This document shows positions 45,503 through 53,330 of a DNA stretch of 64,000 nt, in pieces (within the stretch, counting starts at the first letter, position 1; the number at the start of each line of letters is the position of its first letter). The position numbers and the translations under genes are program-made. The notes beneath the pieces are model-generated. The model was not told the origin of the DNA and searched no databases. It was given only the letters and a program-made list of their open reading frames with translations. Source of the stretch: Imhoffiella fuscus (GTDB lineage Bacteria; Pseudomonadota; Gammaproteobacteria; Chromatiales; Chromatiaceae); NCBI RefSeq assembly GCF_042682685.1, contig NZ_JBHUHX010000010.1:62001-126000 (forward strand), given 5' to 3'.

Positions 45503-45634
45503 GGCCTTGATCATCGTTTCGCCCAAGACCCTGTTGCACGGTCAACTAACGCCATTTAAGTTCTTGATGATCAGAGCCTTGATTGCTCTTCCGAGGCTAA
45601 ATCGCGACAGGTGGATCGAACAATGATCAAGGCC
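45503..45634. mobile_element. MITE-like element, 132 bp, GGCC ends
   Basis: The inverted ends start GGCCTTGATCATCGTTTCG on the left and GGCCTTGATCATTGTTCG on the right complement. The perfect 8-bp direct repeat CACTTACG flanks it (45495-45502 and 45635-45642). GG-starting ends and 8-bp duplications fit ISL3-type insertion sequences. It is too short to encode a transposase, so it is a non-autonomous copy. Confidence 0.75.
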
Positions 45635-45668
45635 CACTTACGGCACCTGTCTTCGACCTTGCGAATTC

Positions 45669-45770
45669 GTAACCGTTCAGACCCCCTCCACAGAATCCAC
45701 GTCGGAGAAAGCAGAATCAGAGACTGATGACCCGAGAAGCAGGAAATCAACAGGGGGTCTGAACAGTTAC
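45669..45770. mobile_element. MITE-like element, 102 bp, GTAAC ends
   Basis: The inverted ends read GTAACCGTTCAGACCCCCT and, on the right complement, GTAACTGTTCAGACCCCCT (one difference). Flanks are GCGAATTC and GCGAATTT, an 8-bp target duplication with one change. GTAA-type ends and 8-bp duplication fit the IS66 family. It is non-autonomous. Confidence 0.78.
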
Positions 45771-45971
45771 GCGAATTTAGTTGCTGCCGGCGTCAAGGCG
45801 TCGAATCGACGCCTTATAGCGGCGCACACAAATCGCTCTATAGAGATTATGGGTAAAGCTATGCCTGTCGAGCACAATATTACAAGGATGGCATAGAGCA
45901 TGCTTCAATTAACCCTACAGAAATAGTTTAAGCTTTGATTTGCCTCCCAATTCATCATCATAAGAAGGCAT

Positions 45972-46940
45972 GTGCTGCTACCAATGCCGTACAGAATTCC
46001 GCGATTAAGAATCGTTATCTACTTAAGATTTGCTCGGCTGCAGGTTAAGTCTGCGCTACGGATTGCACGAGAGGGAATGAGTCCGCCCTCAATATATGGA
46101 TTTCTCGGTCAACTATTCGCAGCGCTTTCCATATTTGCCCTTCTACGTCACTCCCTAGAATTTGGACTCAGTGAAGCCTTTGCAATCATTATCAGCGTAT
46201 ATGTGCATGCCGTAGACCTTACTATCGGCCAGCTTGATCCAGCAATAAAGATTGCAATTGCATTCCTGAACAACCTGTTTTCGTGGAAGATGAGCTTCTC
46301 TGAAATCTGGAGGTATATTTTTATCGTTCTTCAAATGCTTTTCATCCGTGACGCGACAACCGCCTACTCGGATGGGCGCAAAGTCCTTTCCTTTGTTCGA
46401 TTAACTGTTGGAGCAATTATTTCTTTCATTTCTGCGCTAGCTATTGCAGCAATATCAACAAATGACCCACTGGTTACAAATATTCTCATTTCCATTTCTG
46501 TGCCCATAGCTTTGCTTTTCTATGACGCCACAATGTATGTACTTATGACTACGGCTTTTTATACGAGTATAGGCTTAGGAGAACTCCAAGAACCTCTACC
46601 TAGAAAGAAATTTTTGCAAGTTGGTTTACAACGGTCCGCATTTCGTTTTGCAATCGTATCTTTGCCGTCATTGAGTCTATTCTTTATCCCGCAATTCCGC
46701 AGCGCAACGGCTCCTGGCGGAGGGGTAGTCGTTGTTATCTTTGGAACCTTGGTAAATGTTGCATATTGGCTCAAACAAGCAGCTGATTTTGCCAAGAGAG
46801 AGTCTAACGATAACATAAAGTATCGAAAAGCGTTTCTCGCTTCGGAATACGGTAGATTTGCTTTGGCAGTATTGAGCGTTTTATTTTGGTGCTTTGTTTT
46901 TTTAACGGTTAATGCAGGCGCTCGAATTTTGTCTCTGTAA
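45972..46940 (+). CDS. Polytopic membrane protein of unknown function (cargo)
   Basis: This 322-residue protein has about seven or eight hydrophobic segments (near residues 45-63, 66-85, 113-125, 145-162, 170-195, 225-245, 255-270 and 298-318). No transporter or enzyme signature is seen. It is distinctly AT-rich, unlike the element backbone and the chromosome. The start is uncertain: several ATG codons lie close together, and no strong Shine-Dalgarno is seen. It is followed after 16 bp by a methyltransferase and then an M24-like gene in one direction, so the three probably form one operon. Confidence 0.7.
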   Translation: MLLPMPYRIPRLRIVIYLRFARLQVKSALRIAREGMSPPSIYGFLGQLFAALSIFALLRHSLEFGLSEAFAIIISVYVHAVDLTIGQLDPAIKIAIAFLNNLFSWKMSFSEIWRYIFIVLQMLFIRDATTAYSDGRKVLSFVRLTVGAIISFISALAIAAISTNDPLVTNILISISVPIALLFYDATMYVLMTTAFYTSIGLGELQEPLPRKKFLQVGLQRSAFRFAIVSLPSLSLFFIPQFRSATAPGGGVVVVIFGTLVNVAYWLKQAADFAKRESNDNIKYRKAFLASEYGRFALAVLSVLFWCFVFLTVNAGARILSL

Positions 46941-46956
46941 TACCTTGAGGTGCTCC

Positions 46957-47604
46957 ATGGGACGTAAAGCAACAATCGATAATTTTCACAACGCGCTAAT
47001 TTCTTGCAGTGAAACTAACAGCGCTGGATATCATTTAGCCGGCTGGAGCAGTTCGGAAAGCCAGGTAGCGCGATTCAATTCACTCGTTCGTGCGTCTCAA
47101 TTCAAGGGAGGTTCAGTTATTGACTATGGCTGCGGGCCAGGCGACCTTTATGCATACTTATCAAGCTTAGGGCTTCCTCTAGAGTATCGCGGCCTAGACC
47201 ACAGCGAGCATATGCTCACAGTGGCTCGATCTCGTTACGGAGGCCAATTTGAAAAGATTGCTTTTGACGCGGTTTGCTTTGGTGCCGCAGACTATGTATT
47301 TGCCAGTGGTGTTTTTCAATTTGTCGATCTGGATAAGCCTCAATATCATTTCGAACTTATCGCTCAGCTTTTCGCTTCATGCAAGAAAGCTTTAGCTGTT
47401 AACCTGCTAAGCGCATCACGAGACGATTCGAATAAGGTTATTAACGAACTATATTTGAATCCAGAAGCCGTAGTGGCATTTGCTAAATCTAAAACCAAAT
47501 TTTGGTGTATCGACCATAGCTATCATCAAGGAGGGGGCGATATGACATTAGCCCTATTCAATCGCGATTCAGATCTTACTTGGAGACGCCCCAATCTTGC
47601 ATAG
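46957..47604 (+). CDS. Class I SAM-dependent methyltransferase (cargo)
   Basis: This 215-residue protein has motif I Val-Ile-Asp-Tyr-Gly-Cys-Gly-Pro-Gly-Asp near residues 54-63. An acidic residue closes the second strand in Arg-Gly-Leu-Asp-His-Ser near 80, and Ala-Ser-Gly-Val-Phe-Gln-Phe near 116 is the post-motif loop. It lacks DNA-methylase motifs such as NPPY and resembles small-molecule methyltransferases. TTGAGG lies before ATG 46957. AT-rich like its neighbours. Its substrate may be linked to the M24-like protein 27 bp downstream. Confidence 0.82.
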   Translation: MGRKATIDNFHNALISCSETNSAGYHLAGWSSSESQVARFNSLVRASQFKGGSVIDYGCGPGDLYAYLSSLGLPLEYRGLDHSEHMLTVARSRYGGQFEKIAFDAVCFGAADYVFASGVFQFVDLDKPQYHFELIAQLFASCKKALAVNLLSASRDDSNKVINELYLNPEAVVAFAKSKTKFWCIDHSYHQGGGDMTLALFNRDSDLTWRRPNLA

Positions 47605-47631
47605 TTTGCTTTCCTTGAACCAGAGGTTTTC

Positions 47632-48504
47632 ATGAATGCCACAACCCGATTAGAAGCAATTATTCATGCCCGCGACGCCTCGGCAACCACATTGCTAGAG
47701 GCGCTTCAAGAACTTGGAATGCACTTTACAGAGCAGCACCTGGCAGACAAGTGGCTGCAATACATCAAAACAAAAACGAGCATTCATCCCTTTGGCTGGT
47801 ACTCGCCTCCACCAAATGGCGTTTCCGTATTAATTGGCGAACCCGACGACTTCAATCGTCTTGAATACCAATCTCTCCGAGATCAGTGCAATTGGCCTAG
47901 TCCGGATGTTTACTTTAACCAAAATACAGTTTTATATCCTTATTTTTCAGCCGTTGATAGAGCAACGAAGATGATTGGCGATCACGTTGCAACGTACTAT
48001 AGCGGACGAGACCCAAACATCAGACAGTGGTACCGTGCTGTTTATGAGGCAACAAGACAAATAGCGTTGTCCGTAAATATTGGCATGACTTTTTCGGAAC
48101 TGCATTCATTGGCAGAGGAGAAGTTGCTCACGCTTGGCGCAAAAAATAATACATATAGCTTAACCGGGGGTTTGGCTGCAGACATCGGCCATACTATCCC
48201 TTATTTTTCGACGGGAGCACCGCCGGACGGGCAAACGATGGAGGATGCTCGGAGTATCGCCAGCTTAATTGGCGGCGGACGCGAGTTCATAAGCAAGTCC
48301 AGCGAATACATTATCTCTGACTCTTGTGCTTTCACCATCGAACCACAGGCTGTGACAGCGGGCCTCCCTATGTGTAGCTTCCATATGATTGTTGCTTACG
48401 TAAACGGGGAGTTTTTTTTGATAGAGAAATTTAAAAGGTTATTTGAATTTTTCGGGATGGCAGACTGGATTTATGACACCGCATCGCCAGATGCTCTAGG
48501 GTAG
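47632..48504 (+). CDS. M24 (pita-bread) peptidase-like protein (cargo)
   Basis: This 290-residue protein fits the creatinase/aminopeptidase (M24) fold. Four of the five expected metal ligands can be placed: Asp109 in Ala-Val-Asp-Arg-Ala-Thr, His187 in Asp-Ile-Gly-His-Thr-Ile-Pro, Glu237 in Phe-Thr-Ile-Glu-Pro, and Glu265 in Phe-Leu-Ile-Glu-Lys. The first Asp of the usual pair, 11 residues before Asp109, seems to be Asn98. That suggests an altered metal centre or a binding-only role. It could act on a small peptide or on a substrate such as creatine or ectoine. It is the last gene of the AT-rich operon. Confidence 0.7.
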   Translation: MNATTRLEAIIHARDASATTLLEALQELGMHFTEQHLADKWLQYIKTKTSIHPFGWYSPPPNGVSVLIGEPDDFNRLEYQSLRDQCNWPSPDVYFNQNTVLYPYFSAVDRATKMIGDHVATYYSGRDPNIRQWYRAVYEATRQIALSVNIGMTFSELHSLAEEKLLTLGAKNNTYSLTGGLAADIGHTIPYFSTGAPPDGQTMEDARSIASLIGGGREFISKSSEYIISDSCAFTIEPQAVTAGLPMCSFHMIVAYVNGEFFLIEKFKRLFEFFGMADWIYDTASPDALG

Positions 48505-48836
48505 GCTGCGCAACACATTTGTCAGATCTTTTTGAAATATCAATAAGCTGCCAATTTCCGAAATTACATAGAGCGATATCACAGCACAATGTGGTGCAGG
48601 TTAGTCTTATCGCTGTACCACACTAAATAAAATCAGAGATCGTCCGCTAAAAAATTGTGTGGACTTGATACTTCACGTCTGATCTGAATTTGATTGCTGA
48701 ATGCCAACCGTTCAAGCTATTTACGGGCGGCTTCTGAACGCATAGAAAGAGTGTCAACTAGGCGTCTTCGAAAAGGGACGCCTCAATTCAGGAAAGCCCC
48801 AGCGCTTTGATCTACTTTAACTTAGAGGAGCAAATT
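48505..48836. other. AT-rich spacer with a hairpin
   Basis: No gene is seen in 332 bp. An AGGCGTC/GACGCCT inverted repeat lies near 48760-48783 and could terminate the cargo operon. The composition is like the cargo genes. Confidence 0.5.
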
Positions 48837-49070
48837 ATGGGCTGGCAACACAAAAGTGGTCACGTTTCAGATACGGTTCACAACCCATTTTTATCGGGTC
48901 TGCAGAAATTGTTGTTTATCGTCGCGGTAATTGCTGGTCTATTTGCATATGGCAGCTACCAAAAAGGGGATGGTGGAAGCACATTAGTCTCTGGTGCTAT
49001 CGCTTTCTTTGCTTTTGTATTGGCTGCCAATATCAAGCATACGAGGAAAAACACCAGAGAGTATCGTTAG
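48837..49070 (+). CDS. Small two-helix membrane protein
   Basis: This 77-residue protein has hydrophobic segments near residues 22-40 and 50-66 and a basic C-terminus, so both ends should face the same side of the membrane. AGAGGAG stands eight bases before ATG 48837, a strong ribosome-binding site that decides this start. Function unknown. It belongs to the AT-rich block and may be part of the cargo function or a separate gene. Confidence 0.7.
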   Translation: MGWQHKSGHVSDTVHNPFLSGLQKLLFIVAVIAGLFAYGSYQKGDGGSTLVSGAIAFFAFVLAANIKHTRKNTREYR

Positions 49071-49818
49071 CTTAGTGCATCCGCGATAAACCTGAGAGCC
49101 AGATAATTATTCTACTGGCCTGCTCATACTGCAAATCGGCGCAAACAAGGCACCCAGCCGACACCAAGAACTCGCGGCGGTTTTGGTGTCGGCTGGATTA
49201 GAGCCCTACTTAGAATTCTAAGTGGCCACTACCAGTACCTCCTCGATTAAGGAGGCGCCTACCGATAATGTATTAATCTACTACTATAGGTTACGCGAAG
49301 CCATTTGAGCATCAGATGATTGAAACGCCCTCAGGATCTTGAGCGACACATCATTTCGAGGCCGCGCCCTGATAAAGATCTCAGGGAAATCTAGCCACTT
49401 CCCGCGTAACACGGGCTGACATTGCCATAGTCAAGCAATGCCGTTGAGCGAGAAAGGTGAGTCGAACCCTTGCGAGCCCCAGTGCGAACGATACGCCTGA
49501 CAGGTGAGGAACGAGAGAGCTGGCAGGAAGGGAAAACTTGACGTAGAGTAAAAACCGTCCGCCGAGGTGTTACCAGCACCCCGACGGCAAAGCAAGACCG
49601 CTCTGAACGGCTTGCACCGGCTCGGACATGATACCGCCCTAGGGGTTGGTCTGTCCGCTCAAGGCCCAACTGTGCCGATCCATGGCCAAGTTGTGCCTGG
49701 AGTTCCCATTCCTCCCTCCTGGGAGAGCCTCTGCTTCTGACGCTGCTCTTCAGTGACAGCATCGGATTGCCTGTGTGAGCGGTCGATTTCTCAAATCCAA
49801 CTCTGGAGAGATCGACCC
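49071..49818. other. Spacer with strong hairpins
   Basis: No gene is seen in 748 bp. It contains a 14-bp stem (CCAGCCGACACCAA at 49154-49167 with its complement at 49183-49196), a perfect 16-bp palindrome ACTTAGAATTCTAAGT at 49208-49223, and a CCTCCT/AGGAGG hairpin near 49235-49252. The composition returns from AT-rich to the element's usual GC content near 49400, so this is the right junction of the cargo. Confidence 0.55.
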
Positions 49819-50112
49819 ATGAGAACCCACGACCAAATCCTCGCCCCTGGCTCCACCGACAAGACCATCGCGACGGCTGATCTGAAGATCCGCAGCACCA
49901 TCAGTCTGGATGTCGATGTCGGCCAGAATTCCTGGATGTGGAAGGTCTACCTCAACAAGGCCGAGCTGACGAGTCGGAGTGGGTACGACACCCACGCCGA
50001 GGCCAGCCAAGCCGGACTGATGGAATGGGATCGGATCGTGTCGGCCGTCACCGGCTCGAACATCAACGCCATCCGAGCCAATGTCGCTGCCTCGGAGGTG
50101 CCGTCCGTATGA
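49819..50112 (+). CDS. Small protein upstream of the RepA-like ATPase
   Basis: This 97-residue soluble protein (Met-Arg-Thr-His-Asp-Gln-Ile-Leu) has GGAGAG before its ATG. Its stop overlaps the next start (ATGA), so it is translationally coupled to the RepA-like gene and may serve in the same replication or maintenance function. No known domain is recognised. Confidence 0.75.
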   Translation: MRTHDQILAPGSTDKTIATADLKIRSTISLDVDVGQNSWMWKVYLNKAELTSRSGYDTHAEASQAGLMEWDRIVSAVTGSNINAIRANVAASEVPSV

Positions 50113-51734
50113 ACCCGAGCCCCCTCCTTGCAGTCGCAGCCGAGGGGGTGTCCAGCACCTCCAGGCACACCTCCCCATCCAGAGCCTCTGGAGCCTCAGC
50201 ATCCAGATCCACTGGAGCTTCCACACCCAGCAAAGCCGAAGCCCCCGACACTCCGCTGCCGGACTTCACCCCAGTCGTCACCATCCGCCGACCCGATGGC
50301 CAAGAGACCCAGGTCGTTCGAGACCGCACAGGCAGCCACCTGCTGCACTCTCCCGACAACCCCGGATGGGTCCGGGTCCATCGAGACGGAGCGGGCAACT
50401 GGATCGAGCGCGAGACCGGGATCGTCCATGCCACCGATGGCAGCGTGATCCATCCCAGAGACATCTTCGGCGCATCATCCGAGGGATTCATCGACGTGAA
50501 CACCAAGGCTGCCTCGACCATCAAGCCCGATCCCGTGCGTTGGCTCTGGCCCGGATGGCTCGCGGCCGGGAAGGTCCACCTCCTGGCTGGAGCCCCAGGC
50601 ACCGGGAAGACCACCGTCAGCATGGCTCTGGCGGCGACGGTCTCGCTCGGGAGCCGCTGGCCCGATGGAACCGAAGCCCTCCAAGGCGATGTCCTGATCT
50701 GGTCCGGGGAGGACGACATCAAGGACACCCTGGTTCCGAGGCTCATGGCTGTGGGCGCTGATCTCAATCGGGTCCACTTCATCACGACCACCAACACCGA
50801 GGATGGCCTGAGAGCCTTCGATCCAGCCGTCGACATCGACCTCCTGGCCGACAAGATGGCCTGGATGGATCCTTGCCCTTCCTTGCTGATCGTCGATCCC
50901 ATCGTGGCGGCGGTCTCAGGAGACAGTCACAGGAACGCCGAGGTCCGGCGAGCCCTGCAGCCCTTGGTCGATCTCGCCGCTTCCCGTCACTGCGCTGTTC
51001 TGGGGATCTCTCACTTCAGCAAGGGCAGCTCGGGACGAGATCCGATTGATCGGGTGACCGGCTCGCTCGCCTTCGGTGCCCTGGCGCGGGTGGTTATGGC
51101 GACCGCTCGGCTGCCGGACGACCATCCGAGTGGAGTGAGGCGGATCCTAGCCCGAGCCAAGAGCAACATCGGCGAGGATGGCCAGGGGTTCGGGTACGAC
51201 CTGGAACTGGAGGAACCGGTCGAGGGGATCGAGGCAACCCGAGTCCTCTGGGGCGAGATGCTTGAAGGCAGCGCCAGGGAACTCCTGGGCATGGCAGAGC
51301 CGGTCCCTGATGGTGAAGGAGAGAGCAACGCCGATGTCGAGTCCTTCGTTCGCGGGATCCTGGCCGACGGTCCAGTATCCGCCAAGCAGATGAAGGCCGA
51401 TACCGATGGAGCCGGCTACTCCTGGGATCGGGTGAAGCGAGCTGCCAGCCGGATCGGAGTGGAGCGGAGGAAGGAGGACTTCAGCAAGGGCTGGGTGTGG
51501 TCGCTCTCCACGGACCATGACGGTCGCTCAAGGGCGGTCGCTCTGGAGGAGCTGATCCGGGATGCCCTGGCTAAGGGAGAACGCACAGCCCAGGAGATGA
51601 AGGTCATGATCGAGGAAGCCGGCTATTCCTGGGATCAAGGCAAGCGAACCGCAGCCAAACTGGGCATCGAGCGCCAGAAGTCCGGTTACCAGGGACCGTG
51701 GACCTGGACGCTGGGAGAGGCTGCCGCCGCCTAG
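50109..51734 (+). CDS. RepA-like AAA ATPase with two C-terminal repeats
   Basis: This 541-residue protein has a Ser/Pro-rich N-terminus. A RecA-fold ATPase of the RepA/AAA_25 type begins near 145, with Walker A Ala-Gly-Ala-Pro-Gly-Thr-Gly-Lys-Thr-Thr at 160-169 and Walker B Leu-Leu-Ile-Val-Asp-Pro-Ile near 265. A following Gly-Ile-Ser-His-Phe-Ser-Lys-Gly loop is typical of RSF1010 RepA-like helicases. Residues about 418-475 and 478-536 are two related winged-helix-like repeats (Ala-Gly-Tyr-Ser-Trp-Asp). It probably unwinds or loads at the element's origin; the repeat array starts 14 bp after its stop. Confidence 0.82.
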   Translation: MNPSPLLAVAAEGVSSTSRHTSPSRASGASASRSTGASTPSKAEAPDTPLPDFTPVVTIRRPDGQETQVVRDRTGSHLLHSPDNPGWVRVHRDGAGNWIERETGIVHATDGSVIHPRDIFGASSEGFIDVNTKAASTIKPDPVRWLWPGWLAAGKVHLLAGAPGTGKTTVSMALAATVSLGSRWPDGTEALQGDVLIWSGEDDIKDTLVPRLMAVGADLNRVHFITTTNTEDGLRAFDPAVDIDLLADKMAWMDPCPSLLIVDPIVAAVSGDSHRNAEVRRALQPLVDLAASRHCAVLGISHFSKGSSGRDPIDRVTGSLAFGALARVVMATARLPDDHPSGVRRILARAKSNIGEDGQGFGYDLELEEPVEGIEATRVLWGEMLEGSARELLGMAEPVPDGEGESNADVESFVRGILADGPVSAKQMKADTDGAGYSWDRVKRAASRIGVERRKEDFSKGWVWSLSTDHDGRSRAVALEELIRDALAKGERTAQEMKVMIEEAGYSWDQGKRTAAKLGIERQKSGYQGPWTWTLGEAAAA

Positions 51735-51747
51735 CGGTTAGCCGCCA

Positions 51748-51945
51748 AAGGGAGCGGAAGGGGGCGAAGAAATGGACTCAAGTCTACGTGCTCCCTTCCG
51801 CGCTCTTTGCTCCCTTCCGCACTCTTTGAATGCATTCTTCAGCATTTTTTGGCGCGACCACGGCTCAAAGGGAGCAGAAGAGTGCAAGGGAGCAGAAGGG
51901 AGCACTGGAATTTGAGCGCCCCCTTCGCCTTCTTCTGCTCCCTTG
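51748..51945. repeat. Iteron-like array and large inverted repeat
   Basis: Variants of GGGAGCRGAAG recur in both orientations. The left arm (51788-51828) has two tandem 19-bp units starting CTCCCTTCCGC. The right arm (51866-51905) has two tandem units starting AAGGGAGCAGAAG and is close to the complement of the left arm. Extra copies lie at 51748 and 51932. The 37-bp centre is AT-rich (GCATTTTTTGG). Direct and inverted units, an AT-rich core and a RepA-like gene next door suggest a replication origin. Confidence 0.7.
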
Positions 51946-52116
51946 GGGCAAGCGACCATCACGCGATACTCGGCCATCGACGACGACGAGAGCCGACTCG
52001 GAAGCAAATCCGTCAGTGACAGCACAAGCACCATGCACTCGCGGAAGCAGAATCCCACAACGACAAACAGCCCAGTCTAGCCCGGTCCTTCTCGGAACCT
52101 GCCAGCACTGAGCTGC

Positions 52117-52139
52117 GTGTGGGTGAACCGTGTGGGTCA
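52117..52139 (+). promoter_or_regulatory. Arm-type integrase-binding repeat, right copy
   Basis: This is the same 23-bp sequence as 34935-34957 with one difference, in the same orientation. It lies 58 bp inside the attR core. Confidence 0.75.
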
Positions 52140-52197
52140 TCAGCATTTGCTTATGCTTCAACCTGCTGATTTTAAACAAGATACACGGTTTTAGAAC

Positions 52198-52217
52198 AGA
52201 TGGCGGAGAGGGAGGGA
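52198..52217. repeat. attR core in tRNA-Ser
   Basis: AGATGGCGGAGAGGGAGGGA is identical to attL. Here it overlaps the 3' end of the intact tRNA-Ser gene (CCA at 52201-52203 on the minus strand), so integration left the tRNA functional. Confidence 0.92.
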
Positions 52218-52291
52218 TTCGAACCCTCGATAGGCTATTAACCTATACACACTTTCCAGGCGTGCTCCTTAAGCCACTCGGACACCTCTCC
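52201..52291 (-). tRNA. tRNA-Ser (GGA)
   Basis: A 91-nt class II tRNA on the minus strand starts GGAGAGGTGTCCGAG and has a long variable arm and an encoded CCA. The anticodon loop reads CTGGAAA, giving GGA. It is the integration target of the 17.3-kb element. Confidence 0.95.
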
Positions 52292-52495
52292 GGGGGTGTA
52301 GTGCCATTCTCAACGCCGCAGCCCGATCTCAAAGGGGCGAAAACCGGCGATTTCAGACTTCCTGTCCGGTGAGAGCGCGCAAATATACAGTATCCTTCGT
52401 CCGCTTACAAACCCTCTTCTTTCGTAAGGAGGCCGACCCCGCCATAATGAGCACCATCAACCACCCTTTCGATCGGAGCCCCGCCAGCGATCGGC

Positions 52496-53305
52496 ATGCA
52501 AAATCAAGCCTCCAACGCCGATCCGCATCGGCTCTATGAACTCTCGGTCCAAAACCCGCCCGCTGAGATCGACTTTATCGACAAGACCTTTCGGATGCTG
52601 CGCGGACGCTCGGCCCATCTGTTGCGCGAAGATTTCTGCGGAACCGGCGCGGTGTGCCGCGAGTGGGTGCGTCGGCGCAAGACCAATCATGCATGGGGGC
52701 TGGACCTGGACGGCGAGGTGCTCGACTGGGGGCGCCGAAACAACCTCGACACACTGGCCGAGGATCAACGAGTACGCGCCGAACTCATCCAGACCGACGT
52801 CCTCGAACCGCCCGAACGCCGACCGGACATCGTGCTGGCGATGAATTTCAGCTATTGGCTGCTGAACGAACGCCCCGCCATGCTGCGCTATTTCAGCTCG
52901 GTCAGATCGACGCTGAAGGAGGGTGGTGTCTTCTTTCTCGATGCCTACGGGGGTTACGATTCATTCCGTCGGCTCACCGAGGAACGCCGCATCCAGGATC
53001 CGGACGGCTCCGATTTCGACTATGTCTGGGAGCAAGCCACTTATGACCCCATCAGCGGCAGACTCGTCTGTCACATCCACTTCGGATTCGACGACGGGAG
53101 CAGGCTGGATCGGGCGTTCAGCTACGACTGGCGTCTATGGACCCTTCCCGAGATCCGGGAACTCCTGAGCGAGGCCGGGTTCTCGCGGATCCTCGTCTAT
53201 TGGCAGGGATGGGACGAGGACGGCGATCCGGACGGCCATTTCGTCCCGGTGGAGTCGGGAGAACCGGATGCCGGCTGGCTCGCCTATATCACGGCCGAGA
53301 AATGA
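52496..53305 (+). CDS. Class I SAM-dependent methyltransferase
   Basis: This 269-residue chromosomal protein has the motif I-like Glu-Asp-Phe-Cys-Gly-Thr-Gly-Ala-Val near residue 45. Trp-Gly-Leu-Asp-Leu-Asp follows near 67, and Leu-Ala-Met-Asn-Phe-Ser-Tyr-Trp near 112 is the motif IV region. No DNA-methylase signature is present, so the substrate is unknown. GC content matches the chromosome. It converges with malQ, 25 bp away. Confidence 0.8.
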   Translation: MQNQASNADPHRLYELSVQNPPAEIDFIDKTFRMLRGRSAHLLREDFCGTGAVCREWVRRRKTNHAWGLDLDGEVLDWGRRNNLDTLAEDQRVRAELIQTDVLEPPERRPDIVLAMNFSYWLLNERPAMLRYFSSVRSTLKEGGVFFLDAYGGYDSFRRLTEERRIQDPDGSDFDYVWEQATYDPISGRLVCHIHFGFDDGSRLDRAFSYDWRLWTLPEIRELLSEAGFSRILVYWQGWDEDGDPDGHFVPVESGEPDAGWLAYITAEK

Positions 53306-53330
53306 TCCGGCGCACGCGCAAAATGCAGGC

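Larger units (their letters stand above)
45016..45971. other. Spacer with nested inverted-repeat elements
   Basis: No gene is seen in 956 bp. It carries two short insertion elements (45503-45634 and 45669-45770), an AAGGCGTCG/CGACGCCTT hairpin at 45795-45815, and a 12-bp inverted pair (CTTTACCCATAA near 45459, its complement near 45848) that brackets both. It is the junction between the element backbone and the AT-rich cargo. Confidence 0.6.
34854..52217. mobile_element. 17.3-kb integrative element in tRNA-Ser(GGA)
   Basis: The element is bounded by a 20-bp direct duplication of the tRNA-Ser 3' end. Inside it are a tyrosine integrase, a serine resolvase, AntA/AntB, BRO-N and KilA-N proteins, an interrupted SF2 helicase, a small protein, an AT-rich cargo set and a RepA-like ATPase with a repeat array. 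I see no structural phage, packaging or conjugation gene. It is best described as a non-conjugative integrative element, perhaps a phage satellite or an integrative plasmid. Coding density is low, with spacers of 300 to 1100 bp. Confidence 0.88.

Noticed and set aside
45459..45859. A larger insertion sequence bounded by CTTTACCCATAA inverted repeats
   Set aside because: The inverted pair is real, but there is no clean target duplication and no transposase inside, so I kept it as an observation only.
49391..49762. Minus-strand frame in the spacer before the RepA-like operon
   Set aside because: No recognisable product, no ribosome-binding site and composition unlike the element's genes.
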